A stretch of DNA of 64,000 bases from Pectobacterium carotovorum (GTDB lineage Bacteria; Pseudomonadota; Gammaproteobacteria; Enterobacterales; Enterobacteriaceae), in assembly GCF_900129615.1 (NCBI RefSeq), contig NZ_FQWI01000001.1, positions 248,001-312,000 of the forward strand, given 5' to 3'. The notes under the pieces were generated by a model. The model did not search any database, was not told the DNA's origin, and saw only the letters and a program-made list of their open reading frames with translations. Numbering within the stretch: the first letter of the stretch is position 1; each line of letters opens with the position of its first letter. This document shows, piece by piece, positions 28,011 to 38,195 of this stretch. The position numbers were made by a program, and so were the translations under genes.

Positions 28011-28712
28011 ATGTCTACGCGAATTCTAGCGCTTGATACCGCAACGGAAGCCTGTTCCGTCGCACTCTGGAATGAAGGTGAAATTCACTCTCTGTTCGAA
28101 ATTTGTCCCCGTGAACACACACAACGTATTCTGCCGATGGTTCAGCAGGTGCTGGCCGACAGCGGCCTGACGCTCAAGGATCTTGATGCGCTGGCCTTTG
28201 GTCAGGGGCCGGGAAGTTTTACCGGCGTGCGGATTGGTATCGGCATTGCCCAAGGGCTGGCGCTGGGAGCGGATTTACCGATGCTCGGCGTATCGTCACT
28301 GGCGACGATGGCGCAGGGCGCTTTCCGTCTCACGGAGGCAACGCAGGTGCTGGCGGCCATTGATGCGCGGATGGGAGAAGTGTACTGGGGCTGCTATCAG
28401 CGTGATGCTGACGGTAGCTGGCAGGGCGAGTCCGAGGAAGCTGTATTGAAACCTGAACAGGTGCAGGCGTTAACTGCCGCGCTGTCAGGCGAATGGGCCA
28501 CGGTAGGCACCGGATGGGAAGCCTATCCTGAACTGGTCAGTCATTCTTCGTTGGTGTTAGCGAAGGGCGACGTGCTGTTGCCGCAGGCGCAGGACATGTT
28601 GCCTCTGGCCTGTCAGCTATGGCAGGCAGGAAAAGCGGTCAGCGTTGAGAATGCGCAACCGCGCTACCTGCGCAATGAAGTGACCTGGAAAAAGTTGCCC
28701 GGACGCGACTAG
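28011..28712 (+). CDS. tsaB: TsaB, tRNA t6A-synthesis protein
   Basis: 233-aa ASKHA-fold protein that pairs with TsaD and TsaE to make threonylcarbamoyladenosine at tRNA position 37. N-terminal [16 protein letters not shown] and [19 protein letters not shown] are the family signatures; no full ATPase site is expected. Same neighbour order as E. coli (yoaA-tsaB-yeaY-fadD). Confidence 0.95.
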   Translation: MSTRILALDTATEACSVALWNEGEIHSLFEICPREHTQRILPMVQQVLADSGLTLKDLDALAFGQGPGSFTGVRIGIGIAQGLALGADLPMLGVSSLATMAQGAFRLTEATQVLAAIDARMGEVYWGCYQRDADGSWQGESEEAVLKPEQVQALTAALSGEWATVGTGWEAYPELVSHSSLVLAKGDVLLPQAQDMLPLACQLWQAGKAVSVENAQPRYLRNEVTWKKLPGRD

Positions 28713-28811
28713 TCAGAATAGGCATTCTGCGCGAACTATACCTGTCATAAACAGCAACTTATTCGATGCTGAGCAGTCTAACTACCAGATATCTGAAGAA
28801 GGGGTTGTGCC

Positions 28812-29441
28812 ATGTTTGTACAGATAGAAAGCGTACAGATGAAGCGTGTGCATCTGAATCAGAAAAAAGCACGTCTCGGTATGGTGGTTGCGACAGTGCT
28901 GCTGCTTTCAGGCTGCGTCACGGTGCCGGATGCCATTAAAGGCACCTCACCAACGCCGCAGGACGATTTGGTGCGTGTGATGAATGCGCCGCAGATTTAT
29001 GTCGGTCAGGAATCACGCTTCGGTGGGCGAGTGGTCAGCATCCGCAATGAAGCGAATAAAACGCGTCTGGAAATTGCCAGTATGCCGCTGGATAGCGGCG
29101 CGAAACCGCGGTTGGATATGCCGTCAGAAGGGCGCTTTATTGCCTATGTAAATCGCTTTCTTGAACCTGTCGATTTTAAAGACCAACTGGTCACCGTTGT
29201 CGGGCCGATTGTCGGCACCGAACAGGGCGCTATTGGTGATAAACCCTATCGCTACGTCGTGATCGATGCGCAGGGCTACAAGCGTTGGAATGTTGTGCAG
29301 CGTCTGATAACACCACCCGGCGGCTATGGCTATGGCCCGTGGGGATGGCGAGCGGGTTACGGCTATGGTTGGGGGCCTGGATGGGGATTTGACGGCGGTT
29401 GGCCTGGTCCGGCACGGATTGAGAATGTCGTGACAGAATAA
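28812..29441 (+). CDS. yeaY: YeaY, Slp-family outer-membrane lipoprotein
   Basis: 209-aa lipoprotein. The signal sequence ends in a lipobox LLSGC (Cys ~37), followed by [21 protein letters not shown], shared with E. coli YeaY and Slp. The C-terminus is Gly/Tyr/Trp-rich ([10 protein letters not shown]). GAAGGGG lies before ATG 28812; an internal ATG at 28839 would give a shorter, more usual signal peptide. Function unclear. Confidence 0.9.
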   Translation: MFVQIESVQMKRVHLNQKKARLGMVVATVLLLSGCVTVPDAIKGTSPTPQDDLVRVMNAPQIYVGQESRFGGRVVSIRNEANKTRLEIASMPLDSGAKPRLDMPSEGRFIAYVNRFLEPVDFKDQLVTVVGPIVGTEQGAIGDKPYRYVVIDAQGYKRWNVVQRLITPPGGYGYGPWGWRAGYGYGWGPGWGFDGGWPGPARIENVVTE

Positions 29442-29465
29442 GAATGTACCCAGTAGGCTATTGAG

Positions 29466-29497
29466 ATCAGGCGACGCAGGTTGCCTGATTTTTTTTG
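29466..29497 (+). terminator. Terminator after yeaY
   Basis: ATCAGGC, 10-base loop, GCCTGAT and then T8. Confidence 0.88.
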
Positions 29498-29550
29498 AAT
29501 AAAGAATAAATTAGTGATCGATCTCGCAACCTTAACATTGTTTGTTAGCT

Positions 29551-29567
29551 AACTGGTAGGCTGAGTT
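29551..29567. promoter_or_regulatory. Candidate FadR operator upstream of fadD
   Basis: AACTGGTAGGCTGAGTT keeps the left half AACTGGT and the right-end AGTT of the FadR palindrome (AACTGGTCNGACCAGTT). It is 42 bp upstream of the fadD ATG; E. coli fadD is FadR-repressed. Confidence 0.6.
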
Positions 29568-29608
29568 AAAATAATGTTAATAACAATAAGCCTCTGAGGG
29601 CGACGACG

Positions 29609-31327
29609 ATGCCACTAAAAAAATATCTCGGGAGTGACGTCTTGGAAAAAATTTGGTTATCACGCTATCCGGCGGATGTGCCGGCGGAAATCGATCCAGA
29701 TCGCTATTCGTCGTTGATTGAAATGTTCGAAAGTAGCGTGAAGCGTTATGCCGACCGACCTGCATTCGTCAACATGGGTGAAGTGATGACGTTTCGTAAG
29801 TTGGAAGAGCGGAGTCGGGCGTTTGCGGCCTATTTGCAAAACCAGCTTAAATTGCAAAAGGGCGATCGTGTCGCGTTGATGATGCCCAACCTGCTGCAAT
29901 ATCCCGTTGCGCTGTTTGGCGTGTTGCGCGCGGGTCTGGTGGTGGTTAACGTTAACCCACTGTATACGCCGCGTGAGCTGGAACATCAGCTAAAAGACAG
30001 CGGTGCCAGCACGATTGTTATCGTGTCGAACTTCGCGCATACGCTGGAAAAAGTCGTCCATAACACGGCGGTGAAGCACGTAATCCTGACCCGTATGGGA
30101 GATCAGCTCTCCACGGCGAAAGGGACGCTGGTCAACTTCGTGGTGAAGTACATTAAGCGACTGGTGCCTAAATACCATCTGCCGGATGCGATATCGTTCC
30201 GTCGTGTTTTGCAGGAAGGACGGCGTCAGCAGTATATTCGCCCCGATATTATCAATACCGATCTGGCATTTCTGCAATACACCGGCGGCACCACAGGCGT
30301 CGCTAAAGGTGCCATGCTTACGCACCGCAATATGCTGGCGAATCTCGAACAGTGTAAAGGGGCATACGGCGCTATTCTGCAGGAAGGCAATGAGCTGGTG
30401 ATCACGGCGTTGCCGCTCTATCATATTTTCGCGCTCACGGTGAACGGCCTTCTGTTCCTTGAATTGGGCGGGAAGAACCTGTTGATCACTAATCCCCGTG
30501 ATATCCCGGCGGTCGTGAAAGAAATGAAGCAATACCCGTTCACGGCTATCACCGGCGTCAATACCTTATTTAATGCGCTGCTCAACAACAAAGAGTTCCA
30601 CGAACTGGATTTCTCAACGTTGCGTTTATCGGTAGGCGGTGGCGCGTCGGTTCAGCAAGCGGTGGCAGAACGTTGGGAAAAACTAACGGGTAAGCATCTG
30701 CTTGAGGGATATGGACTAACGGAAAGTTCACCTCTGGTGGCCGTAAACCCCTACGATCTCAAACATTACAGCGGCAGTATTGGGCTACCGGTGTCATCAA
30801 CGGACGTCAAAATCATTGACGATGACGGCAACGACGCCGGGCCGGGGGAATCCGGCGAGCTGTGGGTACGCGGGCCGCAGGTGATGTTAGGGTACTGGCA
30901 GCAGCCTGCTGCGACGGATGAGGTGTTAAAAGACGGCTGGCTGGCAACGGGTGACATTGTCACGTCTGATGATGAAGGATTCCTGCGGGTCATCGACCGT
31001 AAGAAAGACATGATTCTGGTTTCCGGCTTTAACGTCTACCCGACGGAAATTGAAGATGTGATCAGCCGTCATCCCAAAGTCTCCGAATCGGCAGTGATTG
31101 GGGTGGACAATGAGGTCTCCGGCGAAGCAGTAAAAGCCTTTGTGGTCAGGCGTGACAACTCGTTAACGAAAGAGGAACTCATTACGCACTGCCGCCGTAA
31201 TCTTACGGGTTACAAAGTGCCGAAAGAGATCGAATTCTGCGACGATTTGCCGAAATCTAACGTTGGGAAAATCCTGCGCCGCGAATTACGTGGCGAGAAG
31301 AAACCGAAGAAAGACGTTGCAGCTTGA
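29609..31327 (+). CDS. fadD: FadD, long-chain acyl-CoA synthetase
   Basis: Activates imported fatty acids to acyl-CoA. The ATP/AMP signature [11 protein letters not shown] (~res 224), [12 protein letters not shown] (linker motif) and the FACS region around [22 protein letters not shown] are intact. Start is ambiguous: ATG 29609 ([12 protein letters not shown]) has GAGGG upstream, but TTG 29642, preceded by GGGAG at 7 bp, lines up exactly with the E. coli start (MKKVWLNRYP). Length 572 or 561 aa. Confidence 0.94.
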   Translation: MPLKKYLGSDVLEKIWLSRYPADVPAEIDPDRYSSLIEMFESSVKRYADRPAFVNMGEVMTFRKLEERSRAFAAYLQNQLKLQKGDRVALMMPNLLQYPVALFGVLRAGLVVVNVNPLYTPRELEHQLKDSGASTIVIVSNFAHTLEKVVHNTAVKHVILTRMGDQLSTAKGTLVNFVVKYIKRLVPKYHLPDAISFRRVLQEGRRQQYIRPDIINTDLAFLQYTGGTTGVAKGAMLTHRNMLANLEQCKGAYGAILQEGNELVITALPLYHIFALTVNGLLFLELGGKNLLITNPRDIPAVVKEMKQYPFTAITGVNTLFNALLNNKEFHELDFSTLRLSVGGGASVQQAVAERWEKLTGKHLLEGYGLTESSPLVAVNPYDLKHYSGSIGLPVSSTDVKIIDDDGNDAGPGESGELWVRGPQVMLGYWQQPAATDEVLKDGWLATGDIVTSDDEGFLRVIDRKKDMILVSGFNVYPTEIEDVISRHPKVSESAVIGVDNEVSGEAVKAFVVRRDNSLTKEELITHCRRNLTGYKVPKEIEFCDDLPKSNVGKILRRELRGEKKPKKDVAA

Positions 31328-31382
31328 CGATTTTCCACGAAAAACGACTGCCAGAGAGAGGCAGGACGCGATATGATGTTTT

Positions 31383-31410
31383 CACGCCGGTTTATCCGGC
31401 GTTCTTTTTT
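31383..31410 (+). terminator. Terminator after fadD
   Basis: ACGCCGG, TTTAT loop, CCGGCGT and then TCTTTTTT. Nothing else convincing lies in the fadD-rnd gap. Confidence 0.85.
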
Positions 31411-31538
31411 ATGGCGAATTTATACTCGTCATCCTATGGGCCGTCGCTTGCGACGTTAAAAATGTCCGCCGGGAATTTTTTACGGCGATACGGATTTGAC
31501 CCAGAACCGTAAAGTAAAACAACCAAGAGAATGACGTT

Positions 31539-32663
31539 TTGAATTATCAGTTGATCACTTCCGACATCGGGTTACAACAGGTTTGCTCCCAGGCGCGACG
31601 CTTTCCGCAGGTGGCATTGGACACGGAGTTCGTCAGAACCCGAACGTATTACCCGCAATTAGGGTTGATTCAATTGTATGACGGCGAACAGCTTTCACTT
31701 ATCGATCCGTTAACGATTACCGACTGGGCACCCTTTCAGGCGTTACTGCGTGACGAACAGGTTACTAAATTCCTGCATGCGGGCAGCGAAGATCTGGAAG
31801 TGTTTCTCAATGCGTTTGGAACACTGCCGACGCCTTTCATCGATACACAGATTCTGGCCGCATTTTTAGGCAAGCCGCTTTCTTATGGATTTGCTGCGCT
31901 GGTGGCCGACTACATGGGCGTGACGCTGGATAAAAGCGAGTCGAGAACGGACTGGCTTGCTCGTCCGCTGAGCGAGAAACAGTGTGATTATGCTGCTGCC
32001 GATGTGTTCTATCTGCTGCCGATGGCCATTCAACTGGTGGCCGATACGGAAGCCGCAGGGTGGATGAATGCCGCGCTGGATGAGTGTCTCCTGTTGTGTC
32101 AGCGTAAACAGGATATTTTGGCACCGGCGCTGGCCTATCGCGAATTTGGCAACGCCTGGCAGCTGCGTGGCCGAAATCTGGCTTGCCTTCAGCGCCTGGC
32201 TGAGTGGCGTTTGCGTAAAGCGCGTGAGCGAGACAGTGCGGTGAATTTTGTCGTACGTGAAGAGAACCTCTTGCAGGTGGCGCGTTGTCTGCCGACGTCG
32301 CTGGGTGAACTGAGCTCGCTGGGGCTGAGCGGCCCGGAAATCCGCTACCACGGCAAAACGCTGTTGGACTGTGTTACACAGACGGACGGTATTGCTGATG
32401 CGGATTGCCCACCTCCGGTGATGAATTTAATCGACTATCCCGGCTATAAAAAGGCGTTTAAAGATATCAAAGCGCTAGTGCAGCGCGTGAGCGAACAGAG
32501 TGGATTATCCGCTGAGCTTTTGGCTTCACGTCGCCAAATTAATCGTCTGCTGAACTGGCACTGGAAATTAAGCGGGCAAGATGCGGGGATGCCGGAAATG
32601 TTGTCTGGCTGGCGCGGCCAGTTATATGGTGATGAACTGCGTGAAATTGTGCAGGGCTATTAA
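31539..32663 (+). CDS. rnd: RNase D
   Basis: 3'-5' exoribonuclease (374 aa) acting in tRNA 3' maturation. DEDD-family motifs are LDTEFVRTRTYYP (~res 27), HAGSEDLEVF (~res 78) and the third exonuclease motif region near CDYAAADVFYLLP (~res 148); HRDC domains follow. The start is TTG at 31539 (MNYQLIT); E. coli rnd also uses a UUG start, which supports this choice over internal codons. Confidence 0.94.
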   Translation: MNYQLITSDIGLQQVCSQARRFPQVALDTEFVRTRTYYPQLGLIQLYDGEQLSLIDPLTITDWAPFQALLRDEQVTKFLHAGSEDLEVFLNAFGTLPTPFIDTQILAAFLGKPLSYGFAALVADYMGVTLDKSESRTDWLARPLSEKQCDYAAADVFYLLPMAIQLVADTEAAGWMNAALDECLLLCQRKQDILAPALAYREFGNAWQLRGRNLACLQRLAEWRLRKARERDSAVNFVVREENLLQVARCLPTSLGELSSLGLSGPEIRYHGKTLLDCVTQTDGIADADCPPPVMNLIDYPGYKKAFKDIKALVQRVSEQSGLSAELLASRRQINRLLNWHWKLSGQDAGMPEMLSGWRGQLYGDELREIVQGY

Positions 32664-32840
32664 TCACCGGTAAACACGTCTTATCAATACGCCTTATTTG
32701 CTGTGATGATGTAATCATAAAAAAGCAGCAAATAGGGTGATAAGAATGCGGTGAAAAAATAAAACAAGAAATAAAAGACTGGCTAAATATACAGTCTATT
32801 GTGAAATGAAACGCACTTAATTTGATGTATGACGGGAATA

Positions 32841-32870
32841 GATATCCCCTACGTAAAAGCAGGGGATATC
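32841..32870. terminator. Hairpin downstream of minE
   Basis: Perfect 10-bp stem GATATCCCCT / AGGGGATATC with a 10-base loop, 12 bp past the minE stop. It lacks a T tail, so its terminator role is tentative. The remainder of the 219-bp gap from rnd shows nothing else. Confidence 0.45.
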
Positions 32871-32882
32871 ACAGCAGAAAAA

Positions 32883-33152
32883 TCATTTAGGCGTTTCTTC
32901 CGCTTCCGGTAATGTAACGTTCAACTCAAGCACGGAAATATCATCTCCTTTTTGCTCAAGCTGAACTGTCACCATCTCAGGATCAATCTGTACATATCTA
33001 CAGATAACCTCAAGAATGTCTCGCTTTAATTGCGGCAGATAATGGGGCTCGCTATCTCCCCGGCGTCGCTCCGCGACAATAATTTGCAGCCGTTCCTTGG
33101 CAATATTGGCTGTCGTTTTTTTGCGGGACAGAAAGAAGTCCAGTAAAGCCAT
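32883..33152 (-). CDS. minE: MinE, cell-division topological specificity factor
   Basis: 89-aa protein that drives MinCD oscillation and keeps mid-cell free of inhibitor. N-terminal amphipathic [22 protein letters not shown] (membrane- and MinD-binding) is followed by [19 protein letters not shown]. Full length. It is 3 bp from minD. Confidence 0.97.
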   Translation of the reverse strand: MALLDFFLSRKKTTANIAKERLQIIVAERRRGDSEPHYLPQLKRDILEVICRYVQIDPEMVTVQLEQKGDDISVLELNVTLPEAEETPK

Positions 33153-33155
33153 AAT

Positions 33156-33968
33156 TTATCCCCCAAAAAGTCGTTTAAGAAAACCCTTCTTCTCTTCTTC
33201 AACAAAACGGAAAGGACGCTCTTCACCAAGCAGACGTTCAACGGTATCCGCGTAGGCTTTGCCTGCATCGGCTTCCGCATCCAGAATGACGGGTTCACCC
33301 TGGTTAGAGGCGCGGAGTACGGATTGGTCTTCCGGGATCACGCCAACCAGTGGAATCCGCAGAATCTCAAGAACGTCTTCCATACTCAGCATGTCGCCAC
33401 GGCTCACCCGGCCTGGGTTGTAGCGCGTCAACAGCAGATGCTCTTTAATCGGATCTTCAGAACGTTCTGCGCGACGTGATTTCGAAGACAGAATGCCCAG
33501 AATACGGTCAGAGTCGCGAACGGAAGAGACTTCTGGGTTGGTGGTGATAATCGCTTCGTCGGCAAAATAGAGCGCCATCAATGCACCGGTTTCAATCCCA
33601 GCGGGTGAATCACACACGATAAAATCAAATTCCATGTCGCCCAGATCGTTGAGCACTTTCTCTACGCCTTCATGCGTTAATGCATCTTTATCACGCGTTT
33701 GTGATGCGGGCAGAATGTAGAGATTATCCGTTCTCTTATCTTTGATCAGCGCTTGATTCAGCGTGGCATCACCCTGAATAACGTTGACGAAGTCATACAC
33801 CACGCGACGCTCACATCCCATGATCAGGTCGAGGTTACGCAGACCAATGTCAAAATCGATGACAACCGTCTTTTTTCCTTTCTGGGCTAAACCGGTAGCA
33901 ATGGCCGCGCTTGATGTGGTCTTGCCAACGCCCCCTTTACCCGATGTAACAACAATGATGCGTGCCAT
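33156..33968 (-). CDS. minD: MinD, septum-site-determining ATPase
   Basis: 270-aa ParA/MinD-type ATPase that recruits MinC and MinE to the membrane. Deviant Walker A GKGGVGKTTSSAAI (~res 10-23), switch I/II regions and the C-terminal membrane-targeting helix GFLKRLFGG are intact. Confidence 0.97.
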   Translation of the reverse strand: MARIIVVTSGKGGVGKTTSSAAIATGLAQKGKKTVVIDFDIGLRNLDLIMGCERRVVYDFVNVIQGDATLNQALIKDKRTDNLYILPASQTRDKDALTHEGVEKVLNDLGDMEFDFIVCDSPAGIETGALMALYFADEAIITTNPEVSSVRDSDRILGILSSKSRRAERSEDPIKEHLLLTRYNPGRVSRGDMLSMEDVLEILRIPLVGVIPEDQSVLRASNQGEPVILDAEADAGKAYADTVERLLGEERPFRFVEEEKKGFLKRLFGG

Positions 33969-33988
33969 AAATGTTTCCTTGGGAGATT

Positions 33989-34675
33989 CTAGTCTAGAGG
34001 TTTTATCGTTAAAACATTGTCCAGCTGGTTCAGGTTGATCCGTGCTGGCTGCCCAAAATACGCTTCAGGAATCTGATCGCTCAGCCAGTAACGGCCAGCA
34101 ATCGAAACCAATTCTGCGGCCAGATGCGTACAGAATATCTGGCTCTGAACATCGCCAGAAACGCCTGCGAGGGCTCGGCCGCGCATCATGCCGTAAATAT
34201 GAATATTGCCATCGGCAATCACCTCAGCACCCGCGCTCACGCTGCTCGTGACGATTAAGTCACAGTTCCGGGCGTAAATCTGTTGGCCGGAGCGAACGGG
34301 GGTGTTGATGACTTTCGTTTTCACCGCAGCAGGAACGGCGGCGACGGGTTCGACGACCCGCCGTTGTGCTTTACCTTCGCTCAGAAGGGGAAGCCCCGCC
34401 TGCGCAATGATTTTCTTTAATGCGTCGTCGGTGCATCCGCTGACGCCAACGACATGCAGGCCGGTTGACGAAATGGCCTGCTGTAATTTTATCCAGTCGG
34501 TTTCCGCTGTTAATGCAGCAACATTAATGACAACGGGGGCATTTTTCAGGAAAGCAGGCGCTTGCTCTATTTTTTCCTGTAGTGCCTGGTAAATTACCTC
34601 GGGTTGGGAATCATGCAAATGAACAACCGATAAGGTAAAGCTGCTGCCTTTTAGCTCTATTGGCGTTTGTGACAT
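33989..34675 (-). CDS. minC: MinC, septum-site-determining FtsZ inhibitor
   Basis: 228-aa protein blocking FtsZ ring assembly away from mid-cell. The N-terminal FtsZ-binding domain (~1-105) is joined by a linker ([15 protein letters not shown]) to the C-terminal beta-helix ([30 protein letters not shown]) that binds MinD. First gene of minCDE. Confidence 0.96.
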   Translation of the reverse strand: MSQTPIELKGSSFTLSVVHLHDSQPEVIYQALQEKIEQAPAFLKNAPVVINVAALTAETDWIKLQQAISSTGLHVVGVSGCTDDALKKIIAQAGLPLLSEGKAQRRVVEPVAAVPAAVKTKVINTPVRSGQQIYARNCDLIVTSSVSAGAEVIADGNIHIYGMMRGRALAGVSGDVQSQIFCTHLAAELVSIAGRYWLSDQIPEAYFGQPARINLNQLDNVLTIKPLD

Positions 34676-34811
34676 CTATCCTGACTCAGTTTCAGCATCT
34701 TTTAATCCCTAGAGTAACATTTAAGGCATGATATTCCAGAGCGCTGTAAGCATGTTATAGTCACAATTATATACAGGCAAGATGGCATTCCCATCAAATA
34801 GAGTAAAAAAA

Positions 34812-35069
34812 ATGTTTTGTGTGATCTATCGAAGTGCTAAACGCGATCAGACCTATCTTTATGTTGAAAAAAAAGACGATTTCTCACGCGTGCCGGAAGA
34901 ATTAATGAAAAGTTTCGGCACGCCGCAGTTAGCCATGGTTTTACCGCTGGATGGGCGTAAAAAACTGGCGAATGCCGATATAGAAAAAGTGAAACTTGCG
35001 TTACAGGATCAGGGCTTTTATCTGCAAGTTCCTCCGCCGGTCGAAAGCTTATTAAACACGCCTGTATAA
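34812..35069 (+). CDS. ycgL: YcgL-domain protein
   Basis: 85-aa protein, [20 protein letters not shown]..., [15 protein letters not shown], matching the YcgL family (function unknown). I chose ATG 34812; the in-frame ATG at 34782 would add 10 residues, comparable to an N-terminal extension in E. coli. It is divergent from minC, as in E. coli. Confidence 0.88.
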   Translation: MFCVIYRSAKRDQTYLYVEKKDDFSRVPEELMKSFGTPQLAMVLPLDGRKKLANADIEKVKLALQDQGFYLQVPPPVESLLNTPV

Positions 35070-35334
35070 GTGTAAAAAAATAATACCAAGGCGTACTTTC
35101 AGATAAAGCCGCAAACATAATTTGGCGTGGAATATCTCAGCCGTTCGCATGATATTCCGCGCGATAAATATTCACTTTTTGAGTTTTTCCCCGCCACAAT
35201 TTAATTGTTTCCCTTTTTGATGGGATAGGACTTCGTTTCTCGTTCATAGGATCCCCAGCCTTGCTCACCTGAAATCTGTTGGGGTAACCCCCGTTGCGAT
35301 GATATAACGATGGTTTTGCACCATCGTGTTCTTA
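35070..35334. other. Non-coding stretch before ERIC copy 1
   Basis: 265 bp without a supported ORF. A perfect 8-bp hairpin (ACGATGGT / ACCATCGT, 35307-35327) and a GGGGTAACCCCC palindrome near 35281 stand out. It could be a structured leader of ycgM or an RNA gene; neither is shown. Confidence 0.4.
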
Positions 35335-35464
<130 letters not shown>

Positions 35465-35536
35465 CTGTTTTCCTTTTGGGCGAGTTGTACGCCATGAAGG
35501 CAGCGATAATCCAACAGACAGGGCAGGAGAATACCC

Positions 35537-36193
35537 ATGTATCAACACAGAGACTGGCAGGGCGCGCTGCTTGATTTCCCGGTAAATAAAGTCGTTTGCG
35601 TAGGAAGTAACTACTCAGAACACATCAAAGAAATGGGAAATGCGACCCCGAGCGAGCCCGTTTTATTCATCAAGCCTGAAACCGCACTGTGTGACTTACG
35701 CCAGCCCGTTGCCATTCCCAAAAATCTGGGCTCGGTTCACCACGAAGTCGAGCTGGCTGTGCTGATCGGTACGCCGCTCAAGCAGGCGAATGAGGAGCGC
35801 GTCGCCCGGGCGATTGCGGGTTATGGTGTGGCGCTGGATCTGACGCTGCGTGATTTGCAGTCCGACTTCAAAAAAGCGGGTCAGCCGTGGGAGAAAGCAA
35901 AAGCGTTCGACGGTTCTTGCCCGATCTCCGGTTTTATTCCGGTTGCCGAGTTTGGCGATCCGCAGCAAACCGATCTGGGTGTAAAAGTGAATGATGAAGT
36001 GCGCCAGCAGGGCAACACGCGTGATATGATTACGCCGATTCTGCCGCTGATTGCTTACATGAGCCGTTTCTTTACGCTGCGCGCGGGCGATATTATTTTA
36101 ACGGGTACGCCAAAAGGGGTCGGTCCGATCCTGTCTGGCGATATGCTGACGATTACGGTCAATGACCGGACGTTAAGCACGCGTATTATCTAA
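35537..36193 (+). CDS. ycgM: YcgM, fumarylacetoacetate hydrolase-family protein
   Basis: 218-aa FAH-fold protein with family motifs [35 protein letters not shown] (metal-binding Glu residues), [14 protein letters not shown] and [11 protein letters not shown]. Members act as acylpyruvate hydrolases or oxaloacetate decarboxylases; the substrate here is unproven. GGGCAGGAG precedes the ATG. Confidence 0.9.
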   Translation: MYQHRDWQGALLDFPVNKVVCVGSNYSEHIKEMGNATPSEPVLFIKPETALCDLRQPVAIPKNLGSVHHEVELAVLIGTPLKQANEERVARAIAGYGVALDLTLRDLQSDFKKAGQPWEKAKAFDGSCPISGFIPVAEFGDPQQTDLGVKVNDEVRQQGNTRDMITPILPLIAYMSRFFTLRAGDIILTGTPKGVGPILSGDMLTITVNDRTLSTRII

Positions 36194-36312
36194 CGCTCCC
36201 CTTGCTGCCCGTGTTGAAGACGGGCAGCCACATTTCCCCGCCGCGCCTGCCAGAATCACGCATCTTTATTTACAACGCTATCGATTTAACAACTAAGGTA
36301 ACTGGAAGAGAC

Positions 36313-36759
36313 ATGACTGAACGCCCTTTTTGGCAGCAAAAAACGTTGTCTGAGATGTCTGACGATGAATGGGAGTCGCTGTGCGATGGCTGCGGTCAGT
36401 GCTGTTTGCATAAACTGATTGATGAGGATACGGAGGAGATCTACTTTACCAACGTCGCCTGTAATCAACTGAATATTAAAAGCTGCCAGTGCCGTAACTA
36501 TGAGAAACGCTTCGAGTACGAGCCGGACTGCATCAAGCTGACGCGTGAAAATCTGCTGACGTTTAACTGGCTACCCGCGACCTGCGCTTATCGCCTGATT
36601 CATGAACGTGAAGATTTACCGCAGTGGCACCCGCTGGTCTGCGGTACTAAAACGGCAATGCACCGTGAGCGCATCTCCGTGCGTCATATCGCCGTACGCG
36701 AGAATGAGGTGGTGGACTGGCAGGACCATATTTTAAACAAACCTGAATGGGCACGATAG
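36313..36759 (+). CDS. ycgN: YcgN, UPF0260 cysteine-cluster protein
   Basis: 148 aa. [11 protein letters not shown] (~res 25-35), [17 protein letters not shown] and a CIKLTRENL segment match the YkgJ/YcgN family of metal-binding Cys-rich proteins of unknown function. I chose ATG 36313 ([12 protein letters not shown]) with GGAAGAG before it. Follows ycgM, as in E. coli. Confidence 0.9.
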   Translation: MTERPFWQQKTLSEMSDDEWESLCDGCGQCCLHKLIDEDTEEIYFTNVACNQLNIKSCQCRNYEKRFEYEPDCIKLTRENLLTFNWLPATCAYRLIHEREDLPQWHPLVCGTKTAMHRERISVRHIAVRENEVVDWQDHILNKPEWAR

Positions 36760-36845
36760 TGTTTGATTACTCACTAATAGAATAAAAAAGATGCGAATTC
36801 TTTATCATTTGATAAACTTGTGACAGGTTTAAAAGGAGTTGAAAA

Positions 36846-37049
36846 ATGAGCAATGTATATCGCATGCCAACTCTCAGCCCTGAAGAAATTCGCAATATTT
36901 CCAGATCCGCTGTTGCGGATGTGGCAGCACAACGAATAACTTCATCAGCTAATTCTGTTGTAAAAAGTGGTTCAACAGGTGCTGTATTATCTCAGGCTCA
37001 GGGACGTGAAATATTCAAGGATGCCTTTAACAAGGTACGAAAAGGGTAA
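36846..37049 (+). CDS. Small hypothetical protein, 67 aa
   Basis: MSNVYRMPTLSPEEIRNISR..., a soluble-looking, helix-prone protein with no membrane segment or known motif, ending in a basic NKVRKG. AAAGGAG TTGAAAA precedes the ATG, a very good ribosome site, so it is probably real. It sits in an accessory patch after ycgN, upstream of a broken membrane-protein gene; a terminator lies between. I do not recognise the family. Confidence 0.7.
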   Translation: MSNVYRMPTLSPEEIRNISRSAVADVAAQRITSSANSVVKSGSTGAVLSQAQGREIFKDAFNKVRKG

Positions 37050-37071
37050 CTTCGTCATTTCACATGGACTT

Positions 37072-37094
37072 CGCCCCTTGTTGGGGCGTTTTTG
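37072..37094 (+). terminator. Terminator between the 67-aa gene and the broken gene
   Basis: CGCCCC, 5-base loop, GGGGCG and then T5. It lies directly before the ribosome site of the next ORF. Confidence 0.8.
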
Positions 37095-37109
37095 TTTTCA
37101 GGAAGAGAA

Positions 37110-37712
37110 ATGTCTCAGCAACCAAAGAGATGGGTGTTTTCAGAACTTGTAAAAGACCCCAATGATCCAGAACAGCTTATTGCCTATGCCATGTATAAAG
37201 GTGATAAAGATGAACTTGCGGTTAAATCTCGGCAGGAGCGTGGGCTCAGTGAAGCTCAGATAGAAAAAGAGCTGCAACAGTTTCATGACCACATTGTTAT
37301 ATCCCCCCGGTCGTTTGCAGTCTTACCGTGACAAAGCTCAGGCTATGGTTGATGAGCTGACAACGAGAGTAAGTAATCGAGTCGATCTTTCTTATGCCGA
37401 TCGTATTAAAAAACTTGAACAGGACATTTGGTTAAAATGGGGTGAGCGCGCTTCAGATTATAGCGATCATCTACAAAAGCCAGGCTTCGGAAAAAAGTGG
37501 GCCGCTGGCTGGTTTCTGGCGTTCCAGGTCTTCTGGCAACCGTGGTGACGACGGTCATAATTGTTGGCGGCTTTGCGCTACTTAGCGATGAACCTACTGC
37601 AGTAGCACGAAAAGGAATTGATAAAGCGCTCGATACAATGTTGCCCCGGCATGGTGTTGATCTTCCTTTAGGCGATGAACCGTCAACCAATAAGTCTGAA
37701 TCCAAATTGTAA
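37110..37712 (+). pseudogene. Broken gene for a C-terminally membrane-anchored protein (two homopolymer frameshifts)
   Basis: Three overlapping frames join into one ~200-aa protein. Frame 1 starts MSQQPKRWVFSELVKDPNDP (good site GGAAGAG) and runs to DHIVIS. At C6 (37303-37308) one extra C shifts the frame, and reading continues LQSYRDKAQAMVDEL... to PGFGKK. At A6 (37491-37496) one missing A shifts it back, giving GRWLVSGVPGLLATVVTTVI (membrane segment) and a soluble tail GVDLPLGDEPSTNKSESKL. Removing one C and adding one A would restore a single ORF. Function unknown; either a true pseudogene or sequencing errors. Confidence 0.75.
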
Positions 37713-37882
37713 AATAATGACTCTCGTCACACAGTTTGACTGAAATACTTATTTATTGTTTTTTCTAAGCATTTTTTCTCATCGTGTGTAGAAATGTATT
37801 AGGAAGCAATAAGTTTTACTGGTTTCTGATGAGCCGCAGAAGGAATAGCAAGTGTTTCCGCTATGTAATCGCCAGCGTGTTG

Positions 37883-37888
37883 TATAAT
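37883..37888 (+). promoter_or_regulatory. Possible -10 element for the 65-aa gene
   Basis: A consensus TATAAT lies 34 bp upstream of the next start; no strong -35 is seen at the right distance. Confidence 0.35.
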
Positions 37889-37922
37889 TTTAGAGCCACG
37901 TAACCAGCAGGAGGGAGAGCAT

Positions 37923-38120
37923 GTGATTAACTTTGAGAAAATTATTCTTGAGTACAGCGAGCAGTACACCGACTTTGCTGCCTCCACCATTGCTTTTATG
38001 GAAAGTCAGGAAAAAAAGATCGACGCAGATGAAATATCACGAAGAATCCCGCAGGAAAAAAGGCCTTTTTTTAACGAACGATTAGGCCATTATCGCGATA
38101 TCTACAGACCACAGCAGTGA
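37923..38120 (+). CDS. Small hypothetical protein, 65 aa
   Basis: Starts at GTG (MINFEKIILEYSEQYTDFAA), preceded by AGGAGGGAGAG, a strong ribosome site. Acidic N-terminal half with likely helices, basic C-terminus (RPFFNERLGHYRDIYRPQQ); no membrane segment. It is followed by a terminator shared with the convergent dsbB. The family is not recognised. Confidence 0.65.
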   Translation: MINFEKIILEYSEQYTDFAASTIAFMESQEKKIDADEISRRIPQEKRPFFNERLGHYRDIYRPQQ

Positions 38121-38160
38121 TGGTCAGCACAAGCCTGTGAGGCGTAGAAACAGTTACCAG

Positions 38161-38185
38161 AAGCCCGACATATTGTCGGGCTTTT
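38161..38185. terminator. Terminator between the 65-aa gene and dsbB
   Basis: AAGCCCGACA / TGTCGGGCTT 10-bp stem with a tiny loop and T4 tail on the plus strand. Confidence 0.8.
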
Positions 38186-38195
38186 CGGATAATAA

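Noticed and set aside
31421-31432. TATACTCGTCAT resembling an ERIC end
   Set aside because: Only about 12 bases match; the following sequence is not ERIC.
31324-31512. 62-aa ORF between fadD and rnd
   Set aside because: Overlaps the fadD terminator and has no good ribosome site.
36204-36228. GCTGCCCGT / ACGGGCAGC hairpin after ycgM as a terminator
   Set aside because: No T run follows, and the ycgM-ycgN pair is likely co-transcribed; left unassigned.
37303-37308. C6 run as a programmed frameshift signal
   Set aside because: A second, opposite indel at an A6 run in the same gene makes decay or sequencing error more likely.
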